DNA of 64,000 nucleotides from Welwitschia mirabilis (lineage: Eukaryota > Gnetophyta > Gnetopsida > Welwitschiales): NCBI GenBank assembly GCA_051453625.1, contig JBOZIK010000001.1, positions 206,373,380 through 206,437,379 on the forward strand, in the 5' to 3' direction. The translations under genes were made by a program, and so were the position numbers. The notes beneath the pieces are model-generated. The model saw nothing but the letters and a program-made list of their open reading frames with translations, did not search any database and was not told the origin of the DNA. Position 1 is the stretch's first letter, and each line of letters begins with the position of its first letter. This document shows positions 48,720 to 59,225 of the stretch, in pieces.

Positions 48720-49801
48720 TGTTATGCTGTCAAGTTACATATTCTTGATAGGATATTTTGAGTAGTTTTATAGGATATTAGACAAGTTTATGCTAGATTT
48801 TCGTAATAATGGAGAGCTAAGACAAAAGATATAAAAACATGTAATATCCATAATATTTTATAGCATTTAGAGTAGTTTATAATATTTTCTATTTTAAAGC
48901 AAACTTCTTGCAAATATTGATGCTAATGCATTATATGAAAACTTATCAAAAGCATATCATTTACCTCATCATCCAGATGACTGTACGGATGACAAAATAG
49001 TAAAGCCAATAAGAATGCTGACTATAATCAATTTGTAGATGACATGGATTATTTATGAGGTAGCATCATCACCTGTATCATTTGGGTAACTAGAAGGATG
49101 ACATCTATTATAACACTACACTAAACATTCACCTAACGTTTACCATTTATCTGAGTATCTCTTGCATGATTGTTAGGGTTGTGCTTGCATCAATTTATCT
49201 ATTTTATTATTTATGTGTTTATTTGTCAATAAGTATTGATACTTCTTTTGACTCCATCTTGTCTTCACTTGCATAGGAAATTCTTGTGATAGAAGATCAA
49301 AGGATTAGAAATCTATCCTTAGTAATTGCAGAGAGATGTCTTCCTTGGTGTTGGGCTATGCCTCCTCTATTTAAGGTGTAGCTACTTTGTAACATAGATG
49401 TGGTTCAAAATTAATACAAAGAACTCTTTTTCATTTCCTATGGTTATTATTACTTATCCCTCATAGTTTATGTTGCTTCTAATTTATTGATAGTTATTGA
49501 GTGATATAGGTTATAAAGGCAACCTTTGTCAAGGTTTATACCTTTTTTTTCCTAAATTAACTTTGCATTAAGTGTATTGCATTATGATTTTCTACATTAC
49601 AATTTATTTCTATTACTAGAATACATAAGTGTTTCTTATAATATCAATTCTCTTTTTTCTAGCTTAGGCCTTCAATGAATTATGACATTTGGATCCACGT
49701 CCATCTATATTAGTATGTTGTGTTGTGTAAAATATCTATTTTAATTGTAAATGATAGAATCTCCTTGAGTGTAATCGTTTGTATAAATATGCATTACAAC
49801 A
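48720..49801 (+). repeat. 3' LTR of C1
   Basis: It starts TGTTATGCTGTCAAGTTAC and ends TTACAACA; 1,082 bp, with TG...CA ends. It carries one copy of the recurrent motif at 48970-48993. The sequence after it (49802 on) is a family-C LTR piece in the opposite orientation. Confidence 0.85.
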
Positions 49802-50039
49802 TGGACAATGGGCTTTACAAAGATATTTCTTATGTGAAATTAGCTTCTTCGATTACAAGATTTCTGCTTTAGATAGGAAGGATTGCAATTTTCCTAAAAT
49901 GCTATCAAATATGATCAAGATTGCATGTTTTCATGATATTTGCTTTAGCTCTCCATTATTATTGAAACTTAACATGAACATGTCTGATGTCCTATAAAAC
50001 TACTTAAAATACACTAATAAATACATATAATTTGGCAGT
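49802..50039 (-). repeat. LTR fragment of C2 (first 240 bp, minus strand)
   Basis: It aligns with 31085-31320 of the C0 LTR: ATTACAAGATTTCTGCTTTAG, TCCTATAAAACTACTTAAAA and CATATAATTTGGCAGTA. It corresponds to the start of an LTR in minus orientation and lacks the last few bases. It is probably what remains of the C2 3' LTR after C1 inserted into it. The open frame at 49779-49997 spans this junction and is not a gene. Confidence 0.7.
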
Positions 50040-50976
50040 AGAATTATTACCAAAATAATCATGGTAAAAGAGTCAAAAAGTGGAAAGAACTCAAGAAAAA
50101 ATAAAAGGATAGGGTTATGATAATTCACCAAGTATAAAAAAGTGATGCTAAGGAAAATCCTCAAATGTGTCTAAACTGAATAAGCATGTAAGATTAATAA
50201 GTGGATATGATAAAACTTAGAAAGAATTAGAAATAGAAAGAATCATAATCATTTGTGAAAAGTGCTAAAATAAGAATAATCCCTATAGATAAAAATCACA
50301 AGTAAAATTAAAAAAAAAAATGATAAGAAAACTACTGAGTGATTAATTCTTAATTATTATGCTAAACAATATAAAAATAAATTTAAAATTCTAAACAAAA
50401 TTACTAAGGTAAAAAAATGAAAACAGACAACTAGGAACATGAATAAGATTATTTACCTATCCTAAATTATAAACTAACAAAATACCTTAGTGTAAATCAT
50501 AGAACTACCTGATTAATAATGCATAACATAATGTAAAAACTTTAGAAAGTACTACTTGAATGGACAATGATTATGATGATGCCAAGTATATCTAATGTTT
50601 TTAATTAATGAATGATAAGATCAAAAGATTATTAGAAACAGATTAATTACTTTCATCCAAAACTACATTTAAGTCTAAAAAAGTGAAATGGTCATGTGGA
50701 AGTACTATATGCACAATGAGTCTAGAAAATAAGAAATACCTCTAATGATACTAGAGATCTCATTGATCTTGTAAGCTCTAAGTGATAAGTAGCTTTATGA
50801 TGAAGGGAGTGTAACAACTGACAGTGAAGTATGAGCTATAAATAATAGCCAATTGATCCCCTAGTAGTGTTCCCACAACTATCATATTACACTGCTAAAG
50901 TCCTCTCTTAGGAAAATTTTCCATAGTGTGCTTACAGTAGAACATCAAGGTTTATTGAAATAAAATACCATGGTAA

Positions 50977-51041
<65 letters not shown>

Positions 51042-51439
51042 TTTATAAGTAAATGATATCCCACATGACCAAGTACTCCTAAGAATAAGAGTAGAGCAAA
51101 GATATGGGAAATAGGGAAGAACACATCTAAATAATTAAAGACTCATACCATTTAGAGAAAATAAAATAATTAAGTAGTCTTCCTTTAAAATAAAATTCAT
51201 AGATGTACCAATGTCTTAAGATTGGATGAATTCAATGTTATTACTTAGAAACACTTAATTAAAAATTATTACTCATAGTAACTTCATAGAGTAATATGTA
51301 AATCAAGTTAAAGATGTTTAAGTGGTAATATGATGTCCATCAAAAGAATTGATTAAAAAATAATTTAGACAATGATTAGAGGGAATTCCTACTCATCTAG
51401 CAAAGCTTTCAAGATAAGTTCTCGTATAATGTTTAAGGT
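50040..51439 (-). other. Noncoding 3' region of C2
   Basis: It matches the C0 and C1 regions around their purine tracts. No ORF2 trace was recognised. The CCCCTAGTAGTGTTCCCAC phrase (about 50858) corresponds to the conserved CTCCACTAGGGGG of C1. Confidence 0.55.
50979..51039. repeat. (TC)n microsatellite, about 30 units
   Basis: An uninterrupted TC run of 61 bp, reading (GA)n on the element strand. It occupies the site of the A-rich tract in C0 (34071-34082) and C1 (45692-45731). Confidence 0.95.
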
Positions 51440-52640
51440 TTGATCATTAGGTGATTCATAAATTTTCAAACTTTGTTCATTAACCTTATGAACTTTTTTA
51501 GTATTTGGATCAGAGATTTTAACTAAGATATTAAGATGTAATTTTTCTATAAGATAAGAACTTAATCATATAGAGGTTAGCTTGTTGTGTAAAAGATGCA
51601 TTTAGGTGTTATATAAAAGGACTAGTTAGTTTGGTTTAAAATGCTTATCAGTTGTCTTTTCATCATATTTAAACTTGGCTTGGGATTTATGAATAAGTTA
51701 ATGATGTGTAGCATTAGTACATTTTTCATCTCTGTAATCAAGTTGGACTAATTAGATATTAAGATTTACACCTAAGTTCACAAGATTAAGTTGATGAGTT
51801 GATCCATAAGAGTTATAGCAAACATCAAGTGATAAGACACAAACTGTTCTAGATAATAGCTCATGAGATAAAAGCAAAGAGAATTTGATTAAGTAGTATG
51901 ATAAGCCCAAAGAACATTATTAAGTTTATAAGCCCAAGTTTTCTTATTGATGGAAACTAGTTTTTAGAGCATCTTCTTAATTTCCCTATTAGCATTTTTA
52001 GCTTGTCCATTAGATTGTGGATGATAAGAATAAGCAATTATATGTTTAACTCCAATAAATAAAAGAGGTTTTTCAAAAAGATAATTAATAAAATGAGTTT
52101 TTTTATTAATAATTATGATTCAAGGGAAACTAAAAAATTAAAAGATATAAGTTTGAATAAAACCATAGATAGTTTAAATATAATTTTTAGAAGTAGCTTT
52201 AACCTATTTGGTGAAAAAATTAACAACCACTAGGATGTAATTTTTATTATGAAAAGGCAGTTTAATAGGACCTATAAAATCAATCCCCCAATAGGTAAAA
52301 GGTTTACATTCAAGCATATATTTAAGAGGCATATTTTGGGAGTGAGTTAGGCTATCATAACATTTTCAAGCAATACACCTTCTACCAAAGTTAAAAGAAT
52401 CCTTAAAAAGGGTGGACCAATAGAAACTAAAGTGAAGAATTTTATTACAATCTTTTAGTAACTAAAGTATCTCCCACATATCCCATCATGATGAATATTA
52501 AGGATGTCTAGCTTCTTCATTTAGGTATACATTTACACATGATTTAATCTTTTCACGTATATTAAAGATGGGTTTATTCCACTCATAATCAACAATCCTA
52601 TGGAGAAAATATTTCCTTTGATTAGGTTCTAATGCTAAGG
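51440..52640 (-). pseudogene. pol: Degenerate integrase of C2
   Basis: Minus-strand blocks: YWGIDFIGPIKLPFHNKNYI (about 52240-52300, first Asp kept), INKKTHFINYLFEKPLLFIG (about 52050-52110, second Asp changed to Asn), YSYHPQSNGQAKNANREIKK (about 51970-52030, Glu changed to Lys) and KTWAYKLNNVLWAYHTT. The FMNH-/NKV…KFMNH end corresponds to the VNG…LK terminus near 51450-51500. Two of three catalytic residues are gone. Confidence 0.8.
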
Positions 52641-52729
52641 TGTTTTCATGGTAACAAGGTAATTCAGAATATCAACATATCAAGGAGTAGGATAAGTAGA
52701 GGGATGACATAGAGCTGTTTACTGGCAAA

Positions 52730-53185
52730 GAGTTTTTCATTAAGAAAACAATCATTAATGAGAAGTTTATTAAGGGAATAAGAAAGTCAAGAGAAATGAT
52801 CTGCAACACTATTATGTTTCCTAGCCTTATCAATAATTGTAAAACTAAATTCTTTTACGTGAAGGAACCATCTAATACATCTATCACTAGAATATTTCTT
52901 AGTTATAAGATAGTGTATAGCTGCCTGATCCATGTAAACATTGGTATTGAAGCTAAGAAAATAGTATCTAAGCTTATTAAGATAAAAAATAATAGCAAGC
53001 ATTTATTTTTTTAGTGGTAGCATAGTTGAATTGGACCTTAGATAAAGTTTTACTAAGATAAGATATGTATGTAAGACCTTTTTTACATTTTCAACTAAGA
53101 ACCTCATCCATAATAATATGACTAGCATCACACATAAGTTCAAAATATTTAGTCCAATTAAGTCCTATTACAATAGGTTTAGAAG
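52730..53185 (-). pseudogene. pol: RNase H of C2, clean stretch of 71 residues
   Basis: The stretch 52787-53002 reads MLAIIFYLNKLRYYFLSFNT, VYMDQAAIHYLITKKYSSDR and CIRWFLHVKEFSFTII, ending SVADHFS. This is the second half of Athila-type RNase H. The TDHAA block is MDQAA, so the Asp is kept and His is lost. The first half, upstream to about 53180, is frameshifted. Confidence 0.83.
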
Positions 53186-53189
53186 AAAT

Positions 53190-54100
53190 TTTATCTTTAG
53201 GTGTTTTAAAAGTAAGTTGGCATTAGTTATTCTAATCAAATTTAGCTTCTTATTTAAGTAATGAGTGAAGGGGCTTACAAAACTTGGTATAATCTTAAAT
53301 AAAATGGTTATAAAAACTAGTATAAATAAGGAAAGTTTTAAGTTGTTTCACATTCGTTGGAGAGTTAAGGTTTTAAATAATATCAACTTTTTCAGGGTCC
53401 ATCCTAATTTCCTTACCAGAAATATGATGAAATAAAATAATCCCATTGTTAATAAGAAAGAAACTCTTTTCTCAACTGTAAACCACTTTCTATACATCTG
53501 TCTAAGGATTTCTCTAACCTTTCCATGATTTATTCAAAAGTTTCATTAAAGATTAATAAATCATTCATAAAAATTTTAATATATTCTTCTATCATGTTAA
53601 AAAATATATCCATCATCATGGAAAATTTAAGGGGCATTACAAAGTTGAAAATGCATTATTCTAAAGGCAAAGATTCTAAAAGAAGAAGTAAAAGTTGTCT
53701 TTATTAGGTCCTTGCTAGCTATGCAAACTTGATTGTAACCATTATAGCCATTAAAAAAATAGTAGTAAGCATGTACTTAAATTCTATAAAGTACTTGATC
53801 AAGAAAAGGTAAAAGGCAATGATCCTTCTTAGTAACCTTGTTAAGTTTTCTAAAGTAAATGCACATTCTTAATTTTTCATCCTTTTTAGGAACTACTATT
53901 AAGGGCCTATCCCACTCACCATCAGATATAACATAGATAGTGCCAACATATATAAGTTTAATAATCGCATCTTTAACTATTTACTTAAGAACCAGGTTAA
54001 GCCTTCATTAGGGTTTTCAAACTAGTTTAGCATTGGCTTCAAGGTAGATTTTGGATGACACTATGAAAGAAGAAATGGTAACTAAGTCCTTATAGGTCTA
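53190..54100 (-). pseudogene. pol: Degenerate reverse transcriptase of C2
   Basis: Blocks: PLIVVPKKDEKLRMCIYFRK (about 53855-53915), LNKVTKKDHCLLPFLDQVL (about 53795-53855), YYYFFNGYNGYNQVCIASKD (about 53705-53765) and FMNDLLIFNETFE (about 53530-53570). The active site is ND (53560-53565) instead of DD. The PFGL block, missing in C0, is still present in altered form (FAFRIMHFQLCNAP). Confidence 0.82.
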
Positions 54101-54329
54101 AGAAAAAGAATTTTTCTTATAAGTTAATAGTGAGACTAAGTTGGATTCTAGTTGAGGGATGATAAGTTTACTTATTAACAAAGGTTTACTCAAATTGTTG
54201 GATAGAAAACTATGCTTTATACCTGTAGGTAATTCTTTTAATTCTAAATTGTAATCTTTAGTTCTTATTACTAAGTTACCATCATTGACTATCATTCTAG
54301 ACTGTCGTTTAGATGAATGAAGTTAATGA

Positions 54330-54975
54330 CACCATTATAAAATATTTTTATTGATTTTACATGTTGGACTTCTTCCAGTTTAACACTGCCTCACCCTTAT
54401 AATCAAGACAATGTATTTTAGTTGAGTTATCATATAAATTTAATTCACGTAGAATTATCAATCTCTCTTTAATTGGGCGATGTTGTAAAAATAAGGTTGG
54501 TTTAATTTATTCTTCTAAGTTTCTTTCATATCCTATATCTTTCTTAATAGCATCAAAAACTTTAATGGTGAACTTCTTATTAGATAAGTCACATTTCATC
54601 ATTATAGTTTATGTGTCAATGATACAATGAATAGTTGCATAAAAGGCTCTTACCAAGAGTAGTGGATAACCTTAATCATGTTCTACCTTAACAATAACCA
54701 CATCTTTGGAGTAGAAGGCTTCTTATATTTGGATAACTAAGTCTTTGATAATTTCCAAGGGCTTCTTGATTAAGTATTAGCTAATTCTAAAATGATTCAT
54801 ATAGGTTTTACTCTATTTTCCAACCCAAGTCTTATACATATATGAAGAGGTATAATGTTTACACTTACTTTTATGTTAATTAAGGCTTTTTTAATTCTCT
54901 TATTTCCTTCTAAAGTAATACTCACTATTGCTACCTTAGGGTCTTTAAATTTAGGACACTTTTGCATGATGGAGA
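54330..54975 (-). pseudogene. Protease and linker of C2
   Basis: IIPLHIYVRLGLENRVKPI (about 54810-54860) and EAFYSKDVVIVKVEHD, PLLLVRAFYATIHCIIDT (about 54610-54720) follow the C0 and C1 proteases. The linker has IKPTLFLQHRPIKERL (about 54465-54510). Frameshifts and stops are present. The open frame at 54098-54295 on this strand covers part of the region leading to RT. Confidence 0.7.
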
Positions 54976-54989
54976 TAGATTAAACAAGA

Positions 54990-56650
54990 AAGACCTTACT
55001 AGGAATGGTATATTTTTATTTTATTCTAACTACGTCTTTTCACAACTTAGCATACTTAATATTTTCTTGCAAGAATTTCCAAAAAGGTAAGTTCATGTCT
55101 ACCTCTTACATCAAGGCTTCATCATAGGTATGATTTGTGTTTAATCAATCAAGGCCAAGAAGTAGATGGTTTCTTTCCATTATTTTCTTATGAAGAATTT
55201 TTCATGGTAGGCTTATCATTTAAAATTGAAGGGAGGTTATATATGTATAAAATTTATACATCGTATTATTCCTTATCTTTTTCATCATTCTTAGAGGTTA
55301 AAACCTTATGGGTAGGTGGTGTCATATCATTTTCACTTCTAGTTACTACCTTTAAATCTCTCTTAACTTCATCTAGGTTTTGTAAAGGTTGAAATTCAAG
55401 AGACCCTTGTAATTGTTTGTTAGCTAACATTATTTGTTAAAGAACATTAAATAAGTTATCTAGGTTATTATTGGTCTTTCCATACATTTTTGTGAATTTT
55501 TCTATTGGATCTCTAAGTGGATCACTTTGATTTGATTGAATATTTGATGTACTTAGTTGAAAGTTGCAGTTATTTGATTAGAAGTTTGAGTTTCTAAATT
55601 TGTTCTCAAAAGGTTTACAATTTGATTATCTAATTGTTCTTTGTTGATATTGTATTTGATTTTTAAAGTTTGATAGTCTTTGATTATATGTACATAATTC
55701 CTCAAAAATTCTCTCTTTACATGTTGGCAATAAGGATATTATTTAGTTGGAAAAGAGTTGTCTTCACATATATCACATGTTGAAGTGTATTTCTCTCTTT
55801 TACTACATTTTCATCAGCTACCATTTGAGTGTACTTCTCCAAAGTGATAGTGAAATACTTAATCATATTAGTTGAATTACCTTTCTATTCCTCCTTATCA
55901 TATTTTACTTCCTTTAAGTCTTCTATGATTTTGAATTATGATTGGATTTTCTTTAAAGTTGGTTTTGGCCAAGTTTGACTTATTTTAACTAGATCTTCTA
56001 ACAACTTTCATCTATCATTTAAGGTTAAGTTCATTAAGTTGCCATCATAAGAAAAGTCTATTAGTTCTGTAGTTTAACTATTTAATTCATTATAAAAACA
56101 ATCTATTAATTCTTCTTTAGGTAATTCATCAATAGGATTGGAATGGATAGTTATGATCAATCATTCATAAGTTGTGATATAATATTCTTAAGGTTGTTGT
56201 TGAAAGCTGGTAATCTTTCTCTTTTTTGTCATGGTACTTTCACTCATAAATCTTTTAATAAAGGCTTCTTGTACTTGATTACATGACTTAAGACTCTTGT
56301 GTGGAATGGTTCTAAGATAGTTTTTCTTTTCTTCTAAGTGTGATAGGAAAGATAACCATATAAATTTAGCCACTAATATGTTTCTTTCCATTTTCTAAGA
56401 TAAGCACAAATTATCCAATATCGACTAAAGTTGAAAGGAATCCTCTTCACGTTCCCCTAAGAATGTTGGATATGCACTAAAGTTTTTTAATTCTACATCA
56501 TTTCTAGAAGGTAAATCAAAAGGATTTTGAATTTCACATTTTCTATCATCAATAAATATCTAAACAAAGTGTTTGCATCTAAAGTAAAAGTTACTACCAT
56601 GATTAGTATACTAGATGGAGATTCTTATTTTTATTCTTGCATTGATTTTA
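54990..56650 (-). pseudogene. gag: Degenerate gag of C2
   Basis: The gag-protease junction reads LQGSLEFQPLQNLDEVKRD near 55365-55425, as in C1 (PQGSLAAQPFPN). The capsid part has a clean stretch at 56188-56391: RTIPHKSLKSCNQVQEAFIK and RFMSESTMTKKRKITSFQQ, parallel to C1 at about 40155-40270. A zinc-knuckle-like CDICE relic is near 55760-55775. The plus-strand frame at 55135-55392 is antisense to gag and is not a gene. Confidence 0.75.
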
Positions 56651-57333
56651 ATATAGACAAAAAATAAACAACGTGATCTACTTTTATGCTATCATTTTCA
56701 CACTTTTCTTTGAAAAATTTTACTCTACAATAATAAAAATAGAAAAATATTCTTCTTTAACTCTTGGAATTTGTATACCTAGGATGTGTAAACTTGGATT
56801 TTTCTCAAAGTTAAATAAGCCTTCTTTAATGTTTTTTTAATCAAGTTTTACTCCTTATAATGTCTCATATTTTTACTAATTGACCATATCCTTGCATACT
56901 TAGAAAAAGCATAATGGCCTTTATCTTAACTATTGTTTAGATGATATCAAAGACAACCAATAAATATATATTCTAGAAAACAAAAAAAAGGCTGTGAAAA
57001 AGAAAATAGAAATAGAAGTAAAACTACTGCCAGTCATCTAATTCATTATATAGATGATAGATGGGATGATTTATAATTTATTATTCTATTAAAAATAAAA
57101 AACATTATTGCAAAAAAAAAAAAGAAGAACTTAAAATGTAGATTATCATCTGCAGCATCATCTAAATGACAGAGAGGATGACAGAGCTTATTAGCACTAC
57201 TAAAATGAAAATTATGGAAAAATAAACCTATAGAATCTAGAGCAGAAATACAATACTATTTCAAATAAATAACGTAAATCAAAATTTAAGGTACTTATCT
57301 AGATAGTGATAATCCTCTAGCTTCTTGTGGACT
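56651..57333 (-). other. Untranslated leader of C2 with near-palindromic motifs
   Basis: No coding sequence is seen. The recurrent motif is at 57159-57182 (CATCTAAATGACAGAGAGG ATGAC) and in decayed form at 57035-57070. A 13-A run is near 57112-57123. Confidence 0.5.
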
Positions 57334-57351
57334 TTCTCGACAATGGTGCTA
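57334..57351 (-). other. Primer-binding site of C2 (tRNA-Asp type)
   Basis: On the minus strand TAGCACCATTGTCGAGAA corresponds to TGGCGCCGTTGCCGGGGA; all six differences are G-to-A or C-to-T. It lies three bases from the LTR end. Confidence 0.8.
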
Positions 57352-57354
57352 AAA

Positions 57355-58568
57355 TGTTGTGGTGTGAATTTGTGAAATTTTTAAGTCATTAAGTAGATCC
57401 TATTAATCATAAATACTTACAGAAAAACAAATACTAGTATAGATAAGAGTTATTCCAAATGTCATAATTCATTGAAGGCACTAAACTAGAAGTTAGAAAA
57501 TTAATTTCAACAAAGTATTTTTACTCTTTTTTTAAGTAACTGAAATAAGAATAATGCAAAAATGAAATGAAAGATAAATGCAAATGTAATAAGTAATGAA
57601 TCTACTTGTCTATCAAACTTTCTGTAATTAAGATTAGTTCTTATAACTTAGATTAATTAAGAAAACTATTATAAAAATAATCAATATAATCTATAAGATA
57701 CATTAAATATAATATGCAATTATGAAAATGCAATATGAAATGAAATGTAAGATCTCACAGTATCAACCTTAACAAAGGTTACCCTTATAATCCAAATTAA
57801 TTATAAAGCTGCTACTAAATTATAACCAACACAAACCATAAGGGATATGCATACAATATAAGTAAAATAATCTTTATATTAATCAAAAATGAATTGAGCA
57901 TTTACTTACAAAGTAGAAACACCTCAATAGAGGACACACAGCTTAATACCAAAGAAAACTCTCTTTGTAGCTATGGATGGACCTCTTACCATTCAATCTC
58001 CTATCACAAGACTTTCTGATATGGAAGATGAAATTGTAAGTATAGATAAAAGGGGTATTTATAGATTTACATTAAAAATTCTAGAAGAAAAATTCTAAAA
58101 GTCAAAGATGAAACCCTATAGTTCAGATGAGTCACATGACCTCATTACAAAGATGATTCAATTTGTTCATGCAAAATAGTTGTCATTATTTATGTTATCT
58201 AGATAACTACAAGGATAATGCCCATAATAGAAGATGACTCATTAGATTTTAGCCCCATAGTTAGCCTTAAATATTTAGTTCAATTAGCATCACTATCATC
58301 CTAACTATCATGAAAATGACATAGGGTATGATAGACTTCCTTATCTTTCTAGCTAAGATGAATGAGCCTCTTACATCAGTGATCTCCTTCTTAGAATATT
58401 AAGTGTTAGAATCTTCTTAAAATGCCTCCAATATGCTAAGAGTTACATGTTTCCATGATCATCCAATTAACTCTTCATAATAATTAGAATTCAATCTAAA
58501 CCTATTTAAATAACTAGTAAAATTACTCAAAATATCCCGTAAAATACATATAATTTAGTATTGTAACA
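57355..58568 (-). repeat. 5' LTR of C2
   Basis: On the minus strand it starts TGTTACAATACTAAATT and ends CACACCACAACA; 1,214 bp, TG...CA ends intact. It is the reference for the LTRs at 24135-25332 and 30111-31320. The next bases on the right are CACCT, then the A3 integrase. Confidence 0.88.
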
Positions 58569-59160
58569 CACCTATTTCATGGATACAACTTTAAGAAATA
58601 TTGATGATAGGTCCAAACATGTTATAATAAATGGAAAATAAAAATGAGGATCACTAAGAATAGACTTAAAGAAGTAATAAATAGACAAAATATGTATGCA
58701 AACTATTAAAGAAGAAATCTTGAGTTCAAAATATGTGATAAATATTTCTTAAAGTATCACTAATTAAAGCAGTAATGAGAGAAGTTAAAAGATCAAAATT
58801 AGCTTATTGATTTATTAAACCATTTGAAATATTAAAAAGAGTTAGATCTATTACATATGAGCTTGTTCTACCTCCTTGATTATTCCACATGCATGATGTT
58901 TTCCATGTAAGTATGCTAATAAAGTATATTGTAGATCCTTCTCATGTGTTAAATTGGTATTATGTTTATGTAAAACTAGATTGTTCAATTATAGAAAAGC
59001 TAGCAGCGGTGCTAGACTAATAAATTATTAATTTAATAAATAAGGAGATCCCTCAAGTGAAGATAAAGTGGAGTAGTCATAGACTTGATGAAGCTACTTA
59101 AGAGCTAAAGGAAATAATATAGAATTAGTACCAAATCTTTTTGAATTTATAATATGAAGT
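58569..59160 (+). pseudogene. pol: Integrase C-terminus and chromodomain-like tail of A3
   Basis: The trace resumes exactly as in A2 at 25333 (TTCATGGA, then the ATGTTATAATAAAT block), with VNRQNMYANY-, RNLEFKICDKYFL- and FEILKRVRS-like pieces. The tail IPQVKIKWSSHRLDEAT (about 59045-59095) is the chromodomain-like end. The upstream pol and gag of A3 are not in the window. Confidence 0.75.
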
Positions 59161-59212
59161 TAGGTGTTTTAAAGCTCTTTATGTATCTTGATTTCTAAGA
59201 GTGAATCAGTAT

Positions 59213-59225
59213 AAGTAGGAGAGGA
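59213..59225 (+). other. Polypurine tract of A3
   Basis: AAGTAGGAGAGGA precedes the LTR start TGTCATATGCC at 59226. Confidence 0.75.

Larger units (their letters stand above)
38456..49801 (+). mobile_element. Athila-like element C1, most complete copy (5' LTR truncated)
   Basis: Order: partial 5' LTR, tRNA-Asp-type primer site, leader, gag, protease, linker, RT, RNase H, integrase, noncoding region, ORF2, polypurine tract, full 3' LTR. It is the only copy in the window with both a primer site and a good polypurine tract. The first 430 bp or so of the 5' LTR are missing at the junction with C0. All proteins are broken. Confidence 0.85.
49802..58568 (-). mobile_element. Athila-like element C2, inserted in A3 integrase
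   Basis: On the minus strand it has an intact 5' LTR (right side), primer site, leader, gag, protease, RT, RNase H, integrase and a noncoding region, ending in a 3' LTR remnant next to C1. The ORF2 region and polypurine tract seen in C1 are missing: only 1.4 kb separates the integrase end from the LTR remnant. It interrupts A3 integrase at the same site as the solo LTR in A2. Confidence 0.8.

Noticed and set aside
50979-51039. CRISPR-like array
   Set aside because: It is a simple dinucleotide run with no spacers. Nothing elsewhere shows regular repeat-spacer structure.
55135-55392. 85-codon plus-strand frame
   Set aside because: It is antisense to the degenerate C2 gag and has no independent support.
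30111-58568. Endogenous pararetrovirus (caulimovirid) copies
   Set aside because: Zinc knuckle, protease, RT and RNase H could suggest this, but an integrase, LTRs, primer sites and polypurine tracts show LTR retrotransposons.
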